From: Oceanococcus sp051252075
Lineage (GTDB): Bacteria; Pseudomonadota; Gammaproteobacteria; Nevskiales; Oceanococcaceae
DNA: 64,000 nucleotides
Direction of reading: 5' to 3'
Assembly: GCA_051252075.1 (NCBI GenBank)
Contig: JBPOFU010000002.1
Span: forward strand, 1-64,000
Part shown: in pieces, positions 33,976 to 42,345 of the stretch
Layout: the number at the start of each line of letters is the position of its first letter
How positions within the stretch are numbered: the first letter of the stretch is position 1
Made by a program: the position numbers and the translations under genes
The notes under the pieces: model-generated
Seen by the model: only the letters and a program-made list of their open reading frames with translations
The model's database searches: none
Told to the model about the DNA's origin: nothing

Positions 33976-34295
33976 TCAGCCACTACATTTCTGAAGCGTG
34001 CCTGCTGCTGGGCACCATAGTCATGATACTGGGCGCCTTGGGCTTGCTGCGCTTTCCTGATTTCTTTACCCGTACCCATGCGGTGAGCATGACCGATACT
34101 GCAGGCGCGGGCTTTATCTTGCTCGGATTGATGGTGTTATCCGGTCTCAACTTAGTCACCCTAAAGTTAGCGGTGATTTTAATTTTCCTGTTGACCACCT
34201 CACCGACCGCGGGGCACGCACTGGCCCAAGCCGCGACCACCGATGGCTATCGCCCCTTGGGCGATATTGAATCCGACGAGACCGATACGGAATGA
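33972..34295 (+). CDS. mrpG: Mrp-type cation/proton antiporter subunit G
   Basis: A 107-residue, three-helix protein of the MrpG/MnhG family: G-A-L-G-L-L-R-F-P-D-F-F-T-R-T-H-A is the hallmark, followed by the T-S-P-T-A-G-H-A-L-A-x-A-A segment. It overlaps both neighbours by 4 nt. Confidence 0.92.
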   Translation: MISHYISEACLLLGTIVMILGALGLLRFPDFFTRTHAVSMTDTAGAGFILLGLMVLSGLNLVTLKLAVILIFLLTTSPTAGHALAQAATTDGYRPLGDIESDETDTE

Positions 34296-34849
34296 GCCAC
34301 ACCACATTGCTCGCCGTGAATGCGGTTTTCTTAGTCATCATGCTGATCACTGCAGTGGCCATTGCTCGCCAACGCAACCTTTTTGTTGCCGCAATGATGA
34401 TGAGCCTCTATAGCCTGTCATTGGCCTGTTTATTTGTGCTTCTCGACGCGGTGGATGTGGCATTTACTGAAGCATCTGTTGGCGCTGGAATCAGTACGGT
34501 TTTACTGCTCAGCGCCTTGGCGTTAACGGAATACCGCGATCGCCCACCACAAAAAACACAGCATTATTTGGCCTTATGTATATGTGCGGGCGTGGCGGTA
34601 TTGTTACTAATAGCGGCGAGTGAGTGGCCACATCTGGGCGCAGAAAACACCCCCATACATCAACATCCACTGACCCAGCATTTTCTTCAACAATCAGCTG
34701 AGGACACCGGCTTACCCAATGTGGTGACATCGGTATTGGCCAGTTATCGAGGCTACGACACCTTGGGCGAAGTGACCGTGGTGTTCACTGCGGGCTTGGC
34801 TGTATTGATGCTGTTACTGGGCGTACGCAAAGAAAAGGCGGGCTCATGA
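34292..34849 (+). CDS. DUF4040/MbhD plus MbhE-like subunit (detached C-terminal part of MrpA)
   Basis: A 185-residue membrane protein. The N-terminal about 80 residues resemble MbhD/DUF4040 (A-M-M-M-S-L-Y-S-L-S-L-A and V-A-F-T-E-A-S-V-G-A-G-I-S-T-V pattern) and the C-terminal part resembles MbhE (N-V-V-T-S-V-L-A-S-Y-R-G-Y-D-T-L-G-E). In full Mrp complexes these domains are fused to the end of MrpA; here they are a separate protein, as in Mbh-type modules. ATGA overlap with mrpG and with the following mrpB. Confidence 0.82.
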   Translation: MSHTTLLAVNAVFLVIMLITAVAIARQRNLFVAAMMMSLYSLSLACLFVLLDAVDVAFTEASVGAGISTVLLLSALALTEYRDRPPQKTQHYLALCICAGVAVLLLIAASEWPHLGAENTPIHQHPLTQHFLQQSAEDTGLPNVVTSVLASYRGYDTLGEVTVVFTAGLAVLMLLLGVRKEKAGS

Positions 34850-35304
34850 AACCGACTGGCAGTACCGCCGTCTTACGTGTCGTAACTAAGCAGTTGATGC
34901 CGGCCATCCTACTGTTTGCGCTGTATGTGCAATTCCATGGCGATTACGGCCCAGGCGGTGGCTTTCAAGCGGGGGTTATTTTCGCTGCAGGCGTCATTCT
35001 TTACGCTTTGGTGTTTGGTTTAGATCGCAGCTGTCAGGTGATCCCACCCAAAGTCTTACTCAAAATTGCACCGCTGGGCGTCCTGCTCTACGCCGGCGTG
35101 GGTGTGTTTAGCCTGCTCAAGGGCTACGCCTTTTTGGACTACACCGCCCTAGACCCTGAGCACCCCAGCCACGGTCAGCATTTGGGCATATTGCTGGTGG
35201 AACTGGGCGTAGGCTTAACCGTCTTTGCAGTAATGTTGTTGATTTTTTATGCCTTCGCCGGCCGTCGGCGCGCTTCCAGCTTGACCCATAAGGATATGAG
35301 CTAA
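34846..35304 (+). CDS. mrpB: Mrp-type cation/proton antiporter subunit B
   Basis: A 152-residue, four-helix membrane protein with the MnhB signature H-G-D-Y-G-P-G-G-G-F-Q-A-G-V-I. It overlaps the DUF4040 gene (ATGA) and meets mrpC by one base. Confidence 0.92.
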   Translation: MKPTGSTAVLRVVTKQLMPAILLFALYVQFHGDYGPGGGFQAGVIFAAGVILYALVFGLDRSCQVIPPKVLLKIAPLGVLLYAGVGVFSLLKGYAFLDYTALDPEHPSHGQHLGILLVELGVGLTVFAVMLLIFYAFAGRRRASSLTHKDMS

Positions 35305-35654
35305 TGAGCTTGGGGCTAATGAACGCTTATGCGGCGATACTCTTGCTGGTCACCGGTCTGTACGTGGTTCTGGCGTATGACAACCTGATTAAAAAATTGA
35401 TTGGCCTGAGCCTGTTTCAGACGGCAATCTTTGTGCTGTACATCAGCATGGGCAAGCTCAGCGGCGGCACCGCACCGATCTTAGCCGAAGGCTTCACTCG
35501 CTATTCCCACCCCCTGCCGCATGTCCTTATCCTGACCGCCATTGTGGTCGGCATTGCAACGCTGGCCTTAGGCTTGGCCCTGGTTGTTCGCATCCACGAG
35601 GAATACGGCAGCAGCGACGAAGATGAAATCTTGGAACAGGAGCATCCAGGATGA
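35304..35654 (+). CDS. mrpC: Mrp-type cation/proton antiporter subunit C (NuoK-like)
   Basis: A 116-residue, three-helix NuoK homologue with the N-terminal G-L-Y-V-V-L-A-Y-D-N-L-I-K-K-L-I-G-L pattern and the P-L-P-H-V-L-I-L-T-A-I-V-V-G segment typical of MnhC/MrpC. ATGA overlap with the following mrpD-like gene. Confidence 0.93.
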   Translation: MSLGLMNAYAAILLLVTGLYVVLAYDNLIKKLIGLSLFQTAIFVLYISMGKLSGGTAPILAEGFTRYSHPLPHVLILTAIVVGIATLALGLALVVRIHEEYGSSDEDEILEQEHPG

Positions 35655-37087
35655 ACAATCTGGTTTTACCGGTATTGATCCCCCTGCTGGCGGCGCCATT
35701 GCTGGTGCTCATAGGCGGACGTCAGCGGGCCTGGCTGCTGGCCTTGGCCAGCATTGCAGCGGCCGTACTCGCCACCCTGTACAGCTACGTTCTGGGCGAT
35801 GGCCAAACCGCATTGGGTGGTTGGCAGCCGCCTGTCGGCATCAATTACTCTTTGGATGCTGCCAATCGCCCGATAATGCTACTGGTAATGAGTGCCGGTT
35901 TGGTCAGCTTGTTTATGGCATCACCGAAGCAACTGAGTTGGCTAGAACCGCCACGCTTAGCCATTTTCTATGCCCTGTTCTGCCTTTGCTTGTGTGGCCT
36001 GGCAGGAATCACTGCCACGGCGGATGCCTTTAACGTCTTCGTGTTTCTGGAGATTTCCTCGCTATCAACCTATGCCTTGGTCGCGACTGGGCAAAACCGC
36101 GCCGCCTTACGTGCGGCCTTCCAATACTTGGTGCTGGGCACATTGGGCGGCAGCTTTGTATTGCTCGGTGTCGGCCTGCTGTATATGGCCACGGGCAGCC
36201 TGAACATGGCGGATATCGCCGCTAGACTGGCTGACTCTCCTCTGCCCAGCGCGATCTTAGTCGGTGGCGTTTTTCTGCTGCTGGGTTTCGCTTTAAAAAG
36301 CGCTCTATTTCCTTTGCACCAATGGCTGCCCGGCGTGTACCAGCACAGTCCTGCCCCGGTCGCCACACTGCTTGCGGCCAGCGGCACCAAAGTGTCCATT
36401 TACGCCTTGACCCGTTTTGGATTCAGCGTCTTGGGAGTGAGCTGGTTGGCCGCTCACCATGTGGACAAGCTTTTGCTGATACTGGCCAGCGGCGCCATGC
36501 TATTTGGTTCGCTTGCGGCTATACAGCAAACCCGCCTAAAAGCCTTACTGGCTTGGTCTAGCGTCGCCCAAATCGGTTATATCGTGCTGGCCATCAGCAT
36601 GCTCAATCAAGCCGGTTTAGCCGCTGCATGGTTGTTTATTTTGATCCACGCTGTGATCAAAGGCAGCTTGTTTATTGCCGCCGCGAATTTAGTGGATGAC
36701 CGCCTCAGCCAATTGGTCGGATTGGGCAAACGCGACCCGGTACTGGCCAGTTGCCTCAGCATTGCGGCTTTATCACTGCTGGGCGTGCCGCTCACCGCTG
36801 GCTTCGTCGGCAAATGGGTACTGATCCAAGCGGTCTGGCAAAGCGGCGTGGTTTTTGGCGTGGTCGTGATCGCAGCCAGTTCCTTGCTCGCCGTGATCTA
36901 TGTCGCCCGCATCGTGCTGCCCTTATGGCAAACACCCGAAGAAAACCAAGACATTGTTGCGCCCACACGTGCGTGGAATGTGCGCAGCATGACGTTACTG
37001 GGTTCTAGTGCCTGCATTTTCATAGGCTTGTGGCCGGCTCCATTGCTGCATGCCTGTCAGCAAGCCGCCAAGGCGCTGCTGCCATGA
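35651..37087 (+). CDS. mrpD: Antiporter-like subunit D, first copy
   Basis: A 478-residue NuoN/MrpD-type protein with about 14 membrane helices. The proton-path residues are kept: the Glu in V-F-L-E-I-S-S-L, the Lys in F-A-L-K-S-A-L-F-P-L-H-Q-W-L, and the Lys in S-G-T-K-V-S-I-Y-A-L. It is the closest of the three large subunits to standard MrpD, directly after mrpC as usual. It overlaps the next gene by 4 nt. Confidence 0.9.
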   Translation: MNNLVLPVLIPLLAAPLLVLIGGRQRAWLLALASIAAAVLATLYSYVLGDGQTALGGWQPPVGINYSLDAANRPIMLLVMSAGLVSLFMASPKQLSWLEPPRLAIFYALFCLCLCGLAGITATADAFNVFVFLEISSLSTYALVATGQNRAALRAAFQYLVLGTLGGSFVLLGVGLLYMATGSLNMADIAARLADSPLPSAILVGGVFLLLGFALKSALFPLHQWLPGVYQHSPAPVATLLAASGTKVSIYALTRFGFSVLGVSWLAAHHVDKLLLILASGAMLFGSLAAIQQTRLKALLAWSSVAQIGYIVLAISMLNQAGLAAAWLFILIHAVIKGSLFIAAANLVDDRLSQLVGLGKRDPVLASCLSIAALSLLGVPLTAGFVGKWVLIQAVWQSGVVFGVVVIAASSLLAVIYVARIVLPLWQTPEENQDIVAPTRAWNVRSMTLLGSSACIFIGLWPAPLLHACQQAAKALLP

Positions 37088-38514
37088 TTGCCGTGCCCAT
37101 GCTCATCCCCTTGATCGCCGCTTTGCTGATCGGGCTAAGTGGACGCTGGCCTAATCTACGAGAAGCCCTATCTGTCGTCGCAGGGATCGCGACAGGAGTC
37201 AGCGTTTGGTTGTTGCATCTAAGCGGCGGCGGGCAATTTTTGCTAACCGACTTTGGTGGCGGCATGAGCCTGTACTGGGCCAGCGAACCATTAGGACTCT
37301 TGTTCGCTCTGGTCGCCGGTTGCCTGTGGCCTGTTACCGCGGTGTATGCCGCCGGTTATTTACGTGGCGCGAAAGAAAAGAATCAAACCCGCTTCTTTAT
37401 CTTTATGGCCATCTCAATTGCCGCAGCGCAATGCATCGCTTTGGCCGGTAATTTGTTCACCTTGTTTGTGGGCTACGAAATCATGACCTTGGCGACTTGG
37501 CCTCTAGTCAGCCACAAGGGCAATGCCGATGCACAAGCCGGTGGCCGTACCTATTTGGCTTACTTACTACCCAGCTCTGTCGCCTTACTACTCCCCGCCA
37601 TACTAATCGTACAAATCAGCACGGGCACGTCGGTCTTTACCGATGGCGGCGTGCTCGAAAGTGCCGGCTTCGGCCCCATGGCCTTAGGCTTGCTTTACGC
37701 TTTGTTCGTATTTGGCATAGGCAAAGCCGCCTTGATGCCGATGCACGGCTGGCTACCCGCCGCTATGGTGGCACCCACCCCGGTGAGCGCCTTATTACAT
37801 GCCGTTGCGGTGGTGAAAGCCGGTGTTTTCTGTGTGTTGAAAGTCACCCTGTACATTTTTGGCTTGGACACTTTAAGCGCCAGTGGCGCCAGTGAGCCCA
37901 TCGTATGGGTCGCGGCATTTAGCATGATCGCCGCCTCCTTGGTTGCACTGCACGCGGACAACCTCAAACGTCGTCTCGCCTATTCCACCGTGAGCCAACT
38001 GGCCTATGTCACTCTCGCAGCGGCTTTAGCCAGCGCTGCAGCGGCCTATGCCGGCAGCCTGCAAATCCTTATGCATGCCTTCGGCAAGATCACCTTATTT
38101 TTCTGTGCCGGTGCGATTTACGTCGCCCATAAGAAAACCTTGGTCAGCCAACTGGATGGTCTCGGCCGACAGATGCCGCTGACCTTTATAGCCTTTACGT
38201 TGGGTGCGCTGTCCATCATCGGCTTACCGCCGCTGGGTGGCTCTTGGACCAAATGGTGGTTAATGATCGGCGCACTGGATGCGCAACATGCTTGGCTACT
38301 GGGCGTGATGGCTTTGAGCACCTTATTGAACATTGCTTATCTCCTACCCATACCGGCGCGCGCCTTCCTTGCGGGGGATACGCGCTGGCAGTGGGCTGAA
38401 GCCCCATTGGCTTGCCTGCTGCCGCTGTGTTTCACCGCATTAGTCAGCCTATGGTTGTTCTTCCAAATCCCTATGGCCAATAGCTTGATGCAAATGACCG
38501 GGGCGCAACCATGA
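37084..38514 (+). CDS. Antiporter-like subunit, second copy (NuoN/MrpD family)
   Basis: A 476-residue polytopic protein of the proton-conducting NuoL/M/N-MrpA/D family. The helix-5 Glu in F-V-G-Y-E-I-M-T-L, the helix-7 Lys in G-I-G-K-A-A-L-M-P-M-H-G-W-L and the helix-8 Lys in V-A-V-V-K-A-G-V-F are present, so proton translocation is plausible. The start at 37084 (ATGA with the mrpD stop) is preferred to an 18-codon longer frame. Not a simple duplicate of the first copy: the two have diverged strongly. Confidence 0.85.
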   Translation: MIAVPMLIPLIAALLIGLSGRWPNLREALSVVAGIATGVSVWLLHLSGGGQFLLTDFGGGMSLYWASEPLGLLFALVAGCLWPVTAVYAAGYLRGAKEKNQTRFFIFMAISIAAAQCIALAGNLFTLFVGYEIMTLATWPLVSHKGNADAQAGGRTYLAYLLPSSVALLLPAILIVQISTGTSVFTDGGVLESAGFGPMALGLLYALFVFGIGKAALMPMHGWLPAAMVAPTPVSALLHAVAVVKAGVFCVLKVTLYIFGLDTLSASGASEPIVWVAAFSMIAASLVALHADNLKRRLAYSTVSQLAYVTLAAALASAAAAYAGSLQILMHAFGKITLFFCAGAIYVAHKKTLVSQLDGLGRQMPLTFIAFTLGALSIIGLPPLGGSWTKWWLMIGALDAQHAWLLGVMALSTLLNIAYLLPIPARAFLAGDTRWQWAEAPLACLLPLCFTALVSLWLFFQIPMANSLMQMTGAQP

Positions 38515-38780
38515 GCGCGGAAAAACCAAACAACGCAGCCGTTTGGGCGCAGCGCTTACTCGTTGTCGCTTGTATCGTCAGCATCATTGCAGGCTTTTTC
38601 ATTGAGCATCACCCGCATTTCGCCTTTGAAGCATGGCCGGGATTTTTTGCCCTGTTCGGCTTTGCCGCCTATTGCTTCATTGTGCTCAGCGCCAAATCGC
38701 TACGCCCTTTTCTGCGACGCGAAGAAACCTATTACGGGGATGATGCCGGTAGCAATGGTGATGAGGTGAAGCATGATTGA
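38511..38780 (+). CDS. Small two-helix membrane protein of the Mrp operon
   Basis: An 89-residue protein with two hydrophobic segments (about residues 14-28 and 40-60) and an acidic, charged tail (residues 65-89). I do not recognise a family with certainty. ATGA overlap with the upstream gene and 8-nt overlap with the downstream antiporter gene tie it firmly to the complex, where it may be an accessory or assembly subunit. Confidence 0.75.
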   Translation: MSAEKPNNAAVWAQRLLVVACIVSIIAGFFIEHHPHFAFEAWPGFFALFGFAAYCFIVLSAKSLRPFLRREETYYGDDAGSNGDEVKHD

Positions 38781-40467
38781 TTGCCTGCTGCATCCCGGTT
38801 ATCAACTCATCATTGCCGGTCTACTGGCTAGCTTCCTGGGCGCCCGCGCTGGAACGGTTGTCGCTCTGGCCGCTCCGCTGCTAGCCATCGCCACGCTGTT
38901 TCAACTGCCGGATGGCCACGTCATTGCCGCCCAGTTTGGCGGCTACGAATTATTGACCCTGCGCCTGGATCGCTTGAGCTTCATTTTTGCTCTGATCTTT
39001 TTGATAGCCAGCTTTCTCGGCCAGTTGTTCGCCATGCCGGAAAACCGCCGCACCCTGCGCGCCGCCGGTTTGGTTTACGCCGGTGCGGCCGTCAGCGCGA
39101 CCTTGGCCGGTGACCTCATCAGCCTGTTTATACATTGGGAGCTCACCGCACTGGCGTCGGTACTGATCGTATGGGATGGCCAGAAAAAACCCAGCGATGC
39201 GCATATACGCGCCGGTATTCGCTACTTCTTACTGCAAATATTGTCGGGCCTGTTGTTGCTGGTCGGCGCAGTGATGTGGATACGCGCCAACGGTTCCGGT
39301 GAATTCAATCACATCGGCTTGGATGCGCCTGGCGGTTTGTGGATTTTCCTCGCCTTTGGCATCAAGTGCGCCTTCCCATTGATGCACAACTGGCTGCAAG
39401 ACGCGTATCCGCGGGCATCAGCCGCCGGAACAGTGATGCTGTCCGCTTTTACCACCAAGCTAGCGGTGTATGCCTTAGCGCGCGGCTATGCGGGCACCGA
39501 AAGCTTGATGTGGATAGGCGCGATCATGACCGCCTTCCCGATTTTCTTCGCCGTCCTCGAAAACGATTTACGCAAAGTCTTGGCCTATTCGCTGAATAAT
39601 CAACTGGGCTTTATGGTTGCTGGCATCGGTATAGGCACCTCGCTGGCCATCGATGGTGCGGCAGCCCATGCCTTTGCTCACATTTTGTATAAAGCACTGC
39701 TGTTCATGTCCATGGGTGCGGTGTTGCATCGCGTGGGCACGACCAAGGCCTCGGAACTCGGCGGGCTGTATCGCTCCATGCCCTGGACTGCCCGTTTTTG
39801 CATCATCGGATCCTTATCGATTTCCGCCTTCCCATTTTTCTCTGGTTTCGTAACCAAGTCGATGATTTTGAGTGCCGCGGCGATGGAACACCACATGTGG
39901 TTGTGGTTGGTATTGCTGTTTGCCTCCGCCGGGGTGCTGGATCATTCCGGCATTAAGATTCCCTATTTCAGCTTTTTTGCCCACGACTCGGGCAAACGCT
40001 GCAAGGAAGCGCCATTTCCCATGCTGCTGGCCATGGGCATTACCGCCGCCTTCTGCATCGGCATCGGCATATGGCCTGAACCTTTGTACGCACTGCTTCC
40101 TTTTGGCTCGCAGTACCAACCGTACACACCGGAGCATGTGGTGGGGCAATACCAACTGCTGTTTTTTGCCGCCTTAGCTTTTGTGACGCTGACCCGTTTG
40201 GGTTGGTATCCGGCAGAAGTACGTGGCATCAACCTAGACAGTGATTGGTTTTATCGGCGTTTCGCAGCGCGCCTTTGGCACAAACTTAGTGCAGTCTTTT
40301 TTGCGCTGCGCAGCGCGATGCACGTTCTAACTGGCGGGCTCAGCAAACAGCTGAAGAAAATACTGGCCGATGGCTTCGCAGAAAATCAGGTGACCGCAGT
40401 CTGGCCCATTCATGTCGGCGCGAGTTTATTGCTGATGCTGCTGGGCGCTTGGTTGCTGCTGGTTTAG
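38773..40467 (+). CDS. Antiporter-like subunit, third copy (NuoL/MrpA-D family)
   Basis: A 564-residue polytopic protein of the same proton-conducting family: Glu in F-I-H-W-E-L-T-A-L, Lys in F-G-I-K-C-A-F-P-L-M-H-N-W-L and Lys in F-T-T-K-L-A-V-Y-A-L are conserved, as is a conserved D-L-R-K-V-L-A-Y-S segment. It has an extended C-terminal region after residue 470 with an amphipathic stretch and a final membrane helix, reminiscent of NuoL/MrpA-type extensions. It could stand in for the NuoL-like part of MrpA, which is otherwise missing here. Confidence 0.85.
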   Translation: MIDCLLHPGYQLIIAGLLASFLGARAGTVVALAAPLLAIATLFQLPDGHVIAAQFGGYELLTLRLDRLSFIFALIFLIASFLGQLFAMPENRRTLRAAGLVYAGAAVSATLAGDLISLFIHWELTALASVLIVWDGQKKPSDAHIRAGIRYFLLQILSGLLLLVGAVMWIRANGSGEFNHIGLDAPGGLWIFLAFGIKCAFPLMHNWLQDAYPRASAAGTVMLSAFTTKLAVYALARGYAGTESLMWIGAIMTAFPIFFAVLENDLRKVLAYSLNNQLGFMVAGIGIGTSLAIDGAAAHAFAHILYKALLFMSMGAVLHRVGTTKASELGGLYRSMPWTARFCIIGSLSISAFPFFSGFVTKSMILSAAAMEHHMWLWLVLLFASAGVLDHSGIKIPYFSFFAHDSGKRCKEAPFPMLLAMGITAAFCIGIGIWPEPLYALLPFGSQYQPYTPEHVVGQYQLLFFAALAFVTLTRLGWYPAEVRGINLDSDWFYRRFAARLWHKLSAVFFALRSAMHVLTGGLSKQLKKILADGFAENQVTAVWPIHVGASLLLMLLGAWLLLV

Positions 40468-40477
40468 CTCGGCCTGA

Positions 40478-41152
40478 TCAATGGGAAGCTGAGTAACGTG
40501 CCTCTTCCCGCTGAATTTTACGTACCAAATCCAAGCCCATAGCGGACTGCAAGCGCGACCAAACCACCGGCTGGGTGGCGCGCATTTTGTCCAAAGTTTC
40601 TCGCGTCCAACAAAACCACTGACTGACATCCTCGCCCGGGGACACCGTGGCATTGGCACTGCGATTGGTTAGTACACTCATTTCCCCAACAAAGCCAGGG
40701 GTTTGCAGCGGCCTTTCCTGCTGCCCTTGTTTGCTCAACTGTATCGAACCGTCCGCCAACCAATACAGCGCTTTGGGCACTTCTCCCTCTTGAGTCAAAG
40801 CTTTGGGTAACGGTCCTGGCGGCTCAGCTGTGGCCCAGAAACGCAAAAAATCGCCCGCCGACAAGGCGGCAAAATGCTGTTGGTAGATATCCTGCAATTC
40901 AGCGGGGATAGTCACCGCTCTACGCTCGCGCAATATGCGCACGACCCAATAACTGTTGATCCCAATCAATACCAGATTCCAACCGGCAATGGCGTGCACG
41001 CCACGGCTAAAGGCGTAGCTGGCCACGACTGCCTGTGCGATCGCCAACATGATGCGCAGCATGAGTACATCACTGGCCATCAAAGCCGAGAGCTGCAACA
41101 GATAGCCCAAGTGAACGATATTTTCTATCAAGAAATTCAAACTGGCTTGCAT
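40478..41152 (-). CDS. Popeye-like membrane protein with cyclic-nucleotide-binding fold
   Basis: A 224-residue protein with three predicted membrane helices in the first 75 residues (the last in N-L-V-L-I-G-I-N-S-Y-W-V-V) and a C-terminal beta-rich domain at about 90-205 with cNMP-binding-like features (G-S-I-Q-L-S-K-Q-G, then G-F-V-G-E-M-S-V-L-T). The F-x-G-E-M-S-x-L stretch resembles the phosphate-binding cassette, but the Arg that usually contacts the cyclic phosphate is not evident. The topology matches bacterial relatives of Popeye-domain proteins. Ligand and role are unknown; it lies convergent with the Mrp operon, 10 bp away. Confidence 0.65.
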   Translation of the reverse strand: MQASLNFLIENIVHLGYLLQLSALMASDVLMLRIMLAIAQAVVASYAFSRGVHAIAGWNLVLIGINSYWVVRILRERRAVTIPAELQDIYQQHFAALSAGDFLRFWATAEPPGPLPKALTQEGEVPKALYWLADGSIQLSKQGQQERPLQTPGFVGEMSVLTNRSANATVSPGEDVSQWFCWTRETLDKMRATQPVVWSRLQSAMGLDLVRKIQREEARYSASH

Positions 41153-41173
41153 CGCTATATCTCGACTTCCGTT

Positions 41174-41914
41174 TTAGCTGGCTAGCGGCTCATCTTCTCG
41201 CAGCCAAACACAATCACCAGAAGCTTCATGCAAGGCTTGCAGATACGCCGCATGAATATCCTGCTCTTGCGCATTGGCGAGTTGCAGCCGCGGTTGTAGC
41301 CTTGCCGCCGCCATGACTTCGGCCGCAGTACGTTGCGGCCCACCGGTATCTTCTTGGGTGGTGAGCAGCAAAGCGTTTTGCCCACCGGTTAAGCGCAAGT
41401 AAACATCCGCAAGCAACTCCGCATCAAGCAAAGCGCCGTGCAGCTCTCGATTGGAGTTATCAACCTCGTAACGCTTACACAAAGCATCCAAGGAATTACG
41501 TTGATTGGGATGCTTTTTACGCGCCAGCAGCAAAGAGTCGATAACCTCACCCGCGGGCGGCCAATCACTGCTACGACCGCAGCGCTGATACTCCACTTGC
41601 AGAAAGCCCATGTCGAACTCGGCGTTGTGAATCACCAAATTTGCATCGCCGATGAACTCTAGGAGTTCATCGGCTATACCTTCAAACCTAGGCTTGTCGT
41701 GCAACTTCTCCATGGTGATGCCGTGTACCGCGGCGGCGCCTTCATCAATGGCACGCCCAGGATTCACATAACGGTGAAATGTACGACCAGTAATGCGACG
41801 ATTGATAATCTCTAGGCAGCCCACTTCGATAATGGAATGGTCTTGCGCAGCCAGACCGGTGGTCTCCGTATCCAGCACGATTTCACGCTCGACTTCGGCT
41901 TCAGCTTCACTCAC
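41174..41914 (-). CDS. dnaQ: DNA polymerase III epsilon subunit (3'-5' exonuclease)
   Basis: The proofreading subunit of the replicase. 246 residues: Exo I motif V-L-D-T-E-T-T-G with D15 and E17, Exo II in V-I-H-N-A-E-F-D-M-G-F-L, Exo III-epsilon H-G-A-L-L-D-A-E-L-L. The C-terminal tail is the part that binds the alpha subunit. The start is GTG at 41914, overlapping the rnhA stop (GTGA), so the two are translationally coupled, unlike the divergent rnhA/dnaQ pair of E. coli. Confidence 0.95.
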   Translation of the reverse strand: MSEAEAEVEREIVLDTETTGLAAQDHSIIEVGCLEIINRRITGRTFHRYVNPGRAIDEGAAAVHGITMEKLHDKPRFEGIADELLEFIGDANLVIHNAEFDMGFLQVEYQRCGRSSDWPPAGEVIDSLLLARKKHPNQRNSLDALCKRYEVDNSNRELHGALLDAELLADVYLRLTGGQNALLLTTQEDTGGPQRTAAEVMAAARLQPRLQLANAQEQDIHAAYLQALHEASGDCVWLREDEPLAS

Positions 41915-42345
41915 TTAAATGGCTCCATGCCTTTACCTGCCAATTCATCGGCCAACTCATTTCCTTCATCGCCACTGTGGCCCTTGACCCAATGCCAGGA
42001 CACGTCATGACGCGCAGCTGCGACATCCAGAGCCTGCCATAAATCCTGATTCTTCACGGCCTTACCTGCCGAGGTCTTCCAATTCTTCCGCTTCCAGTTC
42101 GCCATCCATTCAGTAATGCCTTGGCGTAAATAACTGGAGTCGGTATACAGCTCAACTTGGCAAGAACGTTTCAGCGCGTTCAGCGCCTCAATGGCGGCCT
42201 GCATTTCCATCCGATTGTTCGTGGTTTGCGGCGCGCCTCCGCACAACTCGCGGCGTTTGCCCCCGCTGGTGAGATGCGCTCCCCAACCGCCTGGACCTGG
42301 ATTGCCGCTACAGGCTCCATCGGTGTAAATCGTTACGATACTCAT
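41911..42345 (-). CDS. rnhA: Ribonuclease HI
   Basis: Degrades the RNA strand of RNA-DNA hybrids. 144 residues with the catalytic D9 (Y-T-D-G-A-C), E47 (N-R-M-E-M-Q), D69 (Y-T-D-S-S-Y) and the final Asp in the H-S-G-D-E-G-N-E-L-A-D segment. Overlaps dnaQ and the upstream methyltransferase by 4 nt each. Confidence 0.97.
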   Translation of the reverse strand: MSIVTIYTDGACSGNPGPGGWGAHLTSGGKRRELCGGAPQTTNNRMEMQAAIEALNALKRSCQVELYTDSSYLRQGITEWMANWKRKNWKTSAGKAVKNQDLWQALDVAAARHDVSWHWVKGHSGDEGNELADELAGKGMEPFK

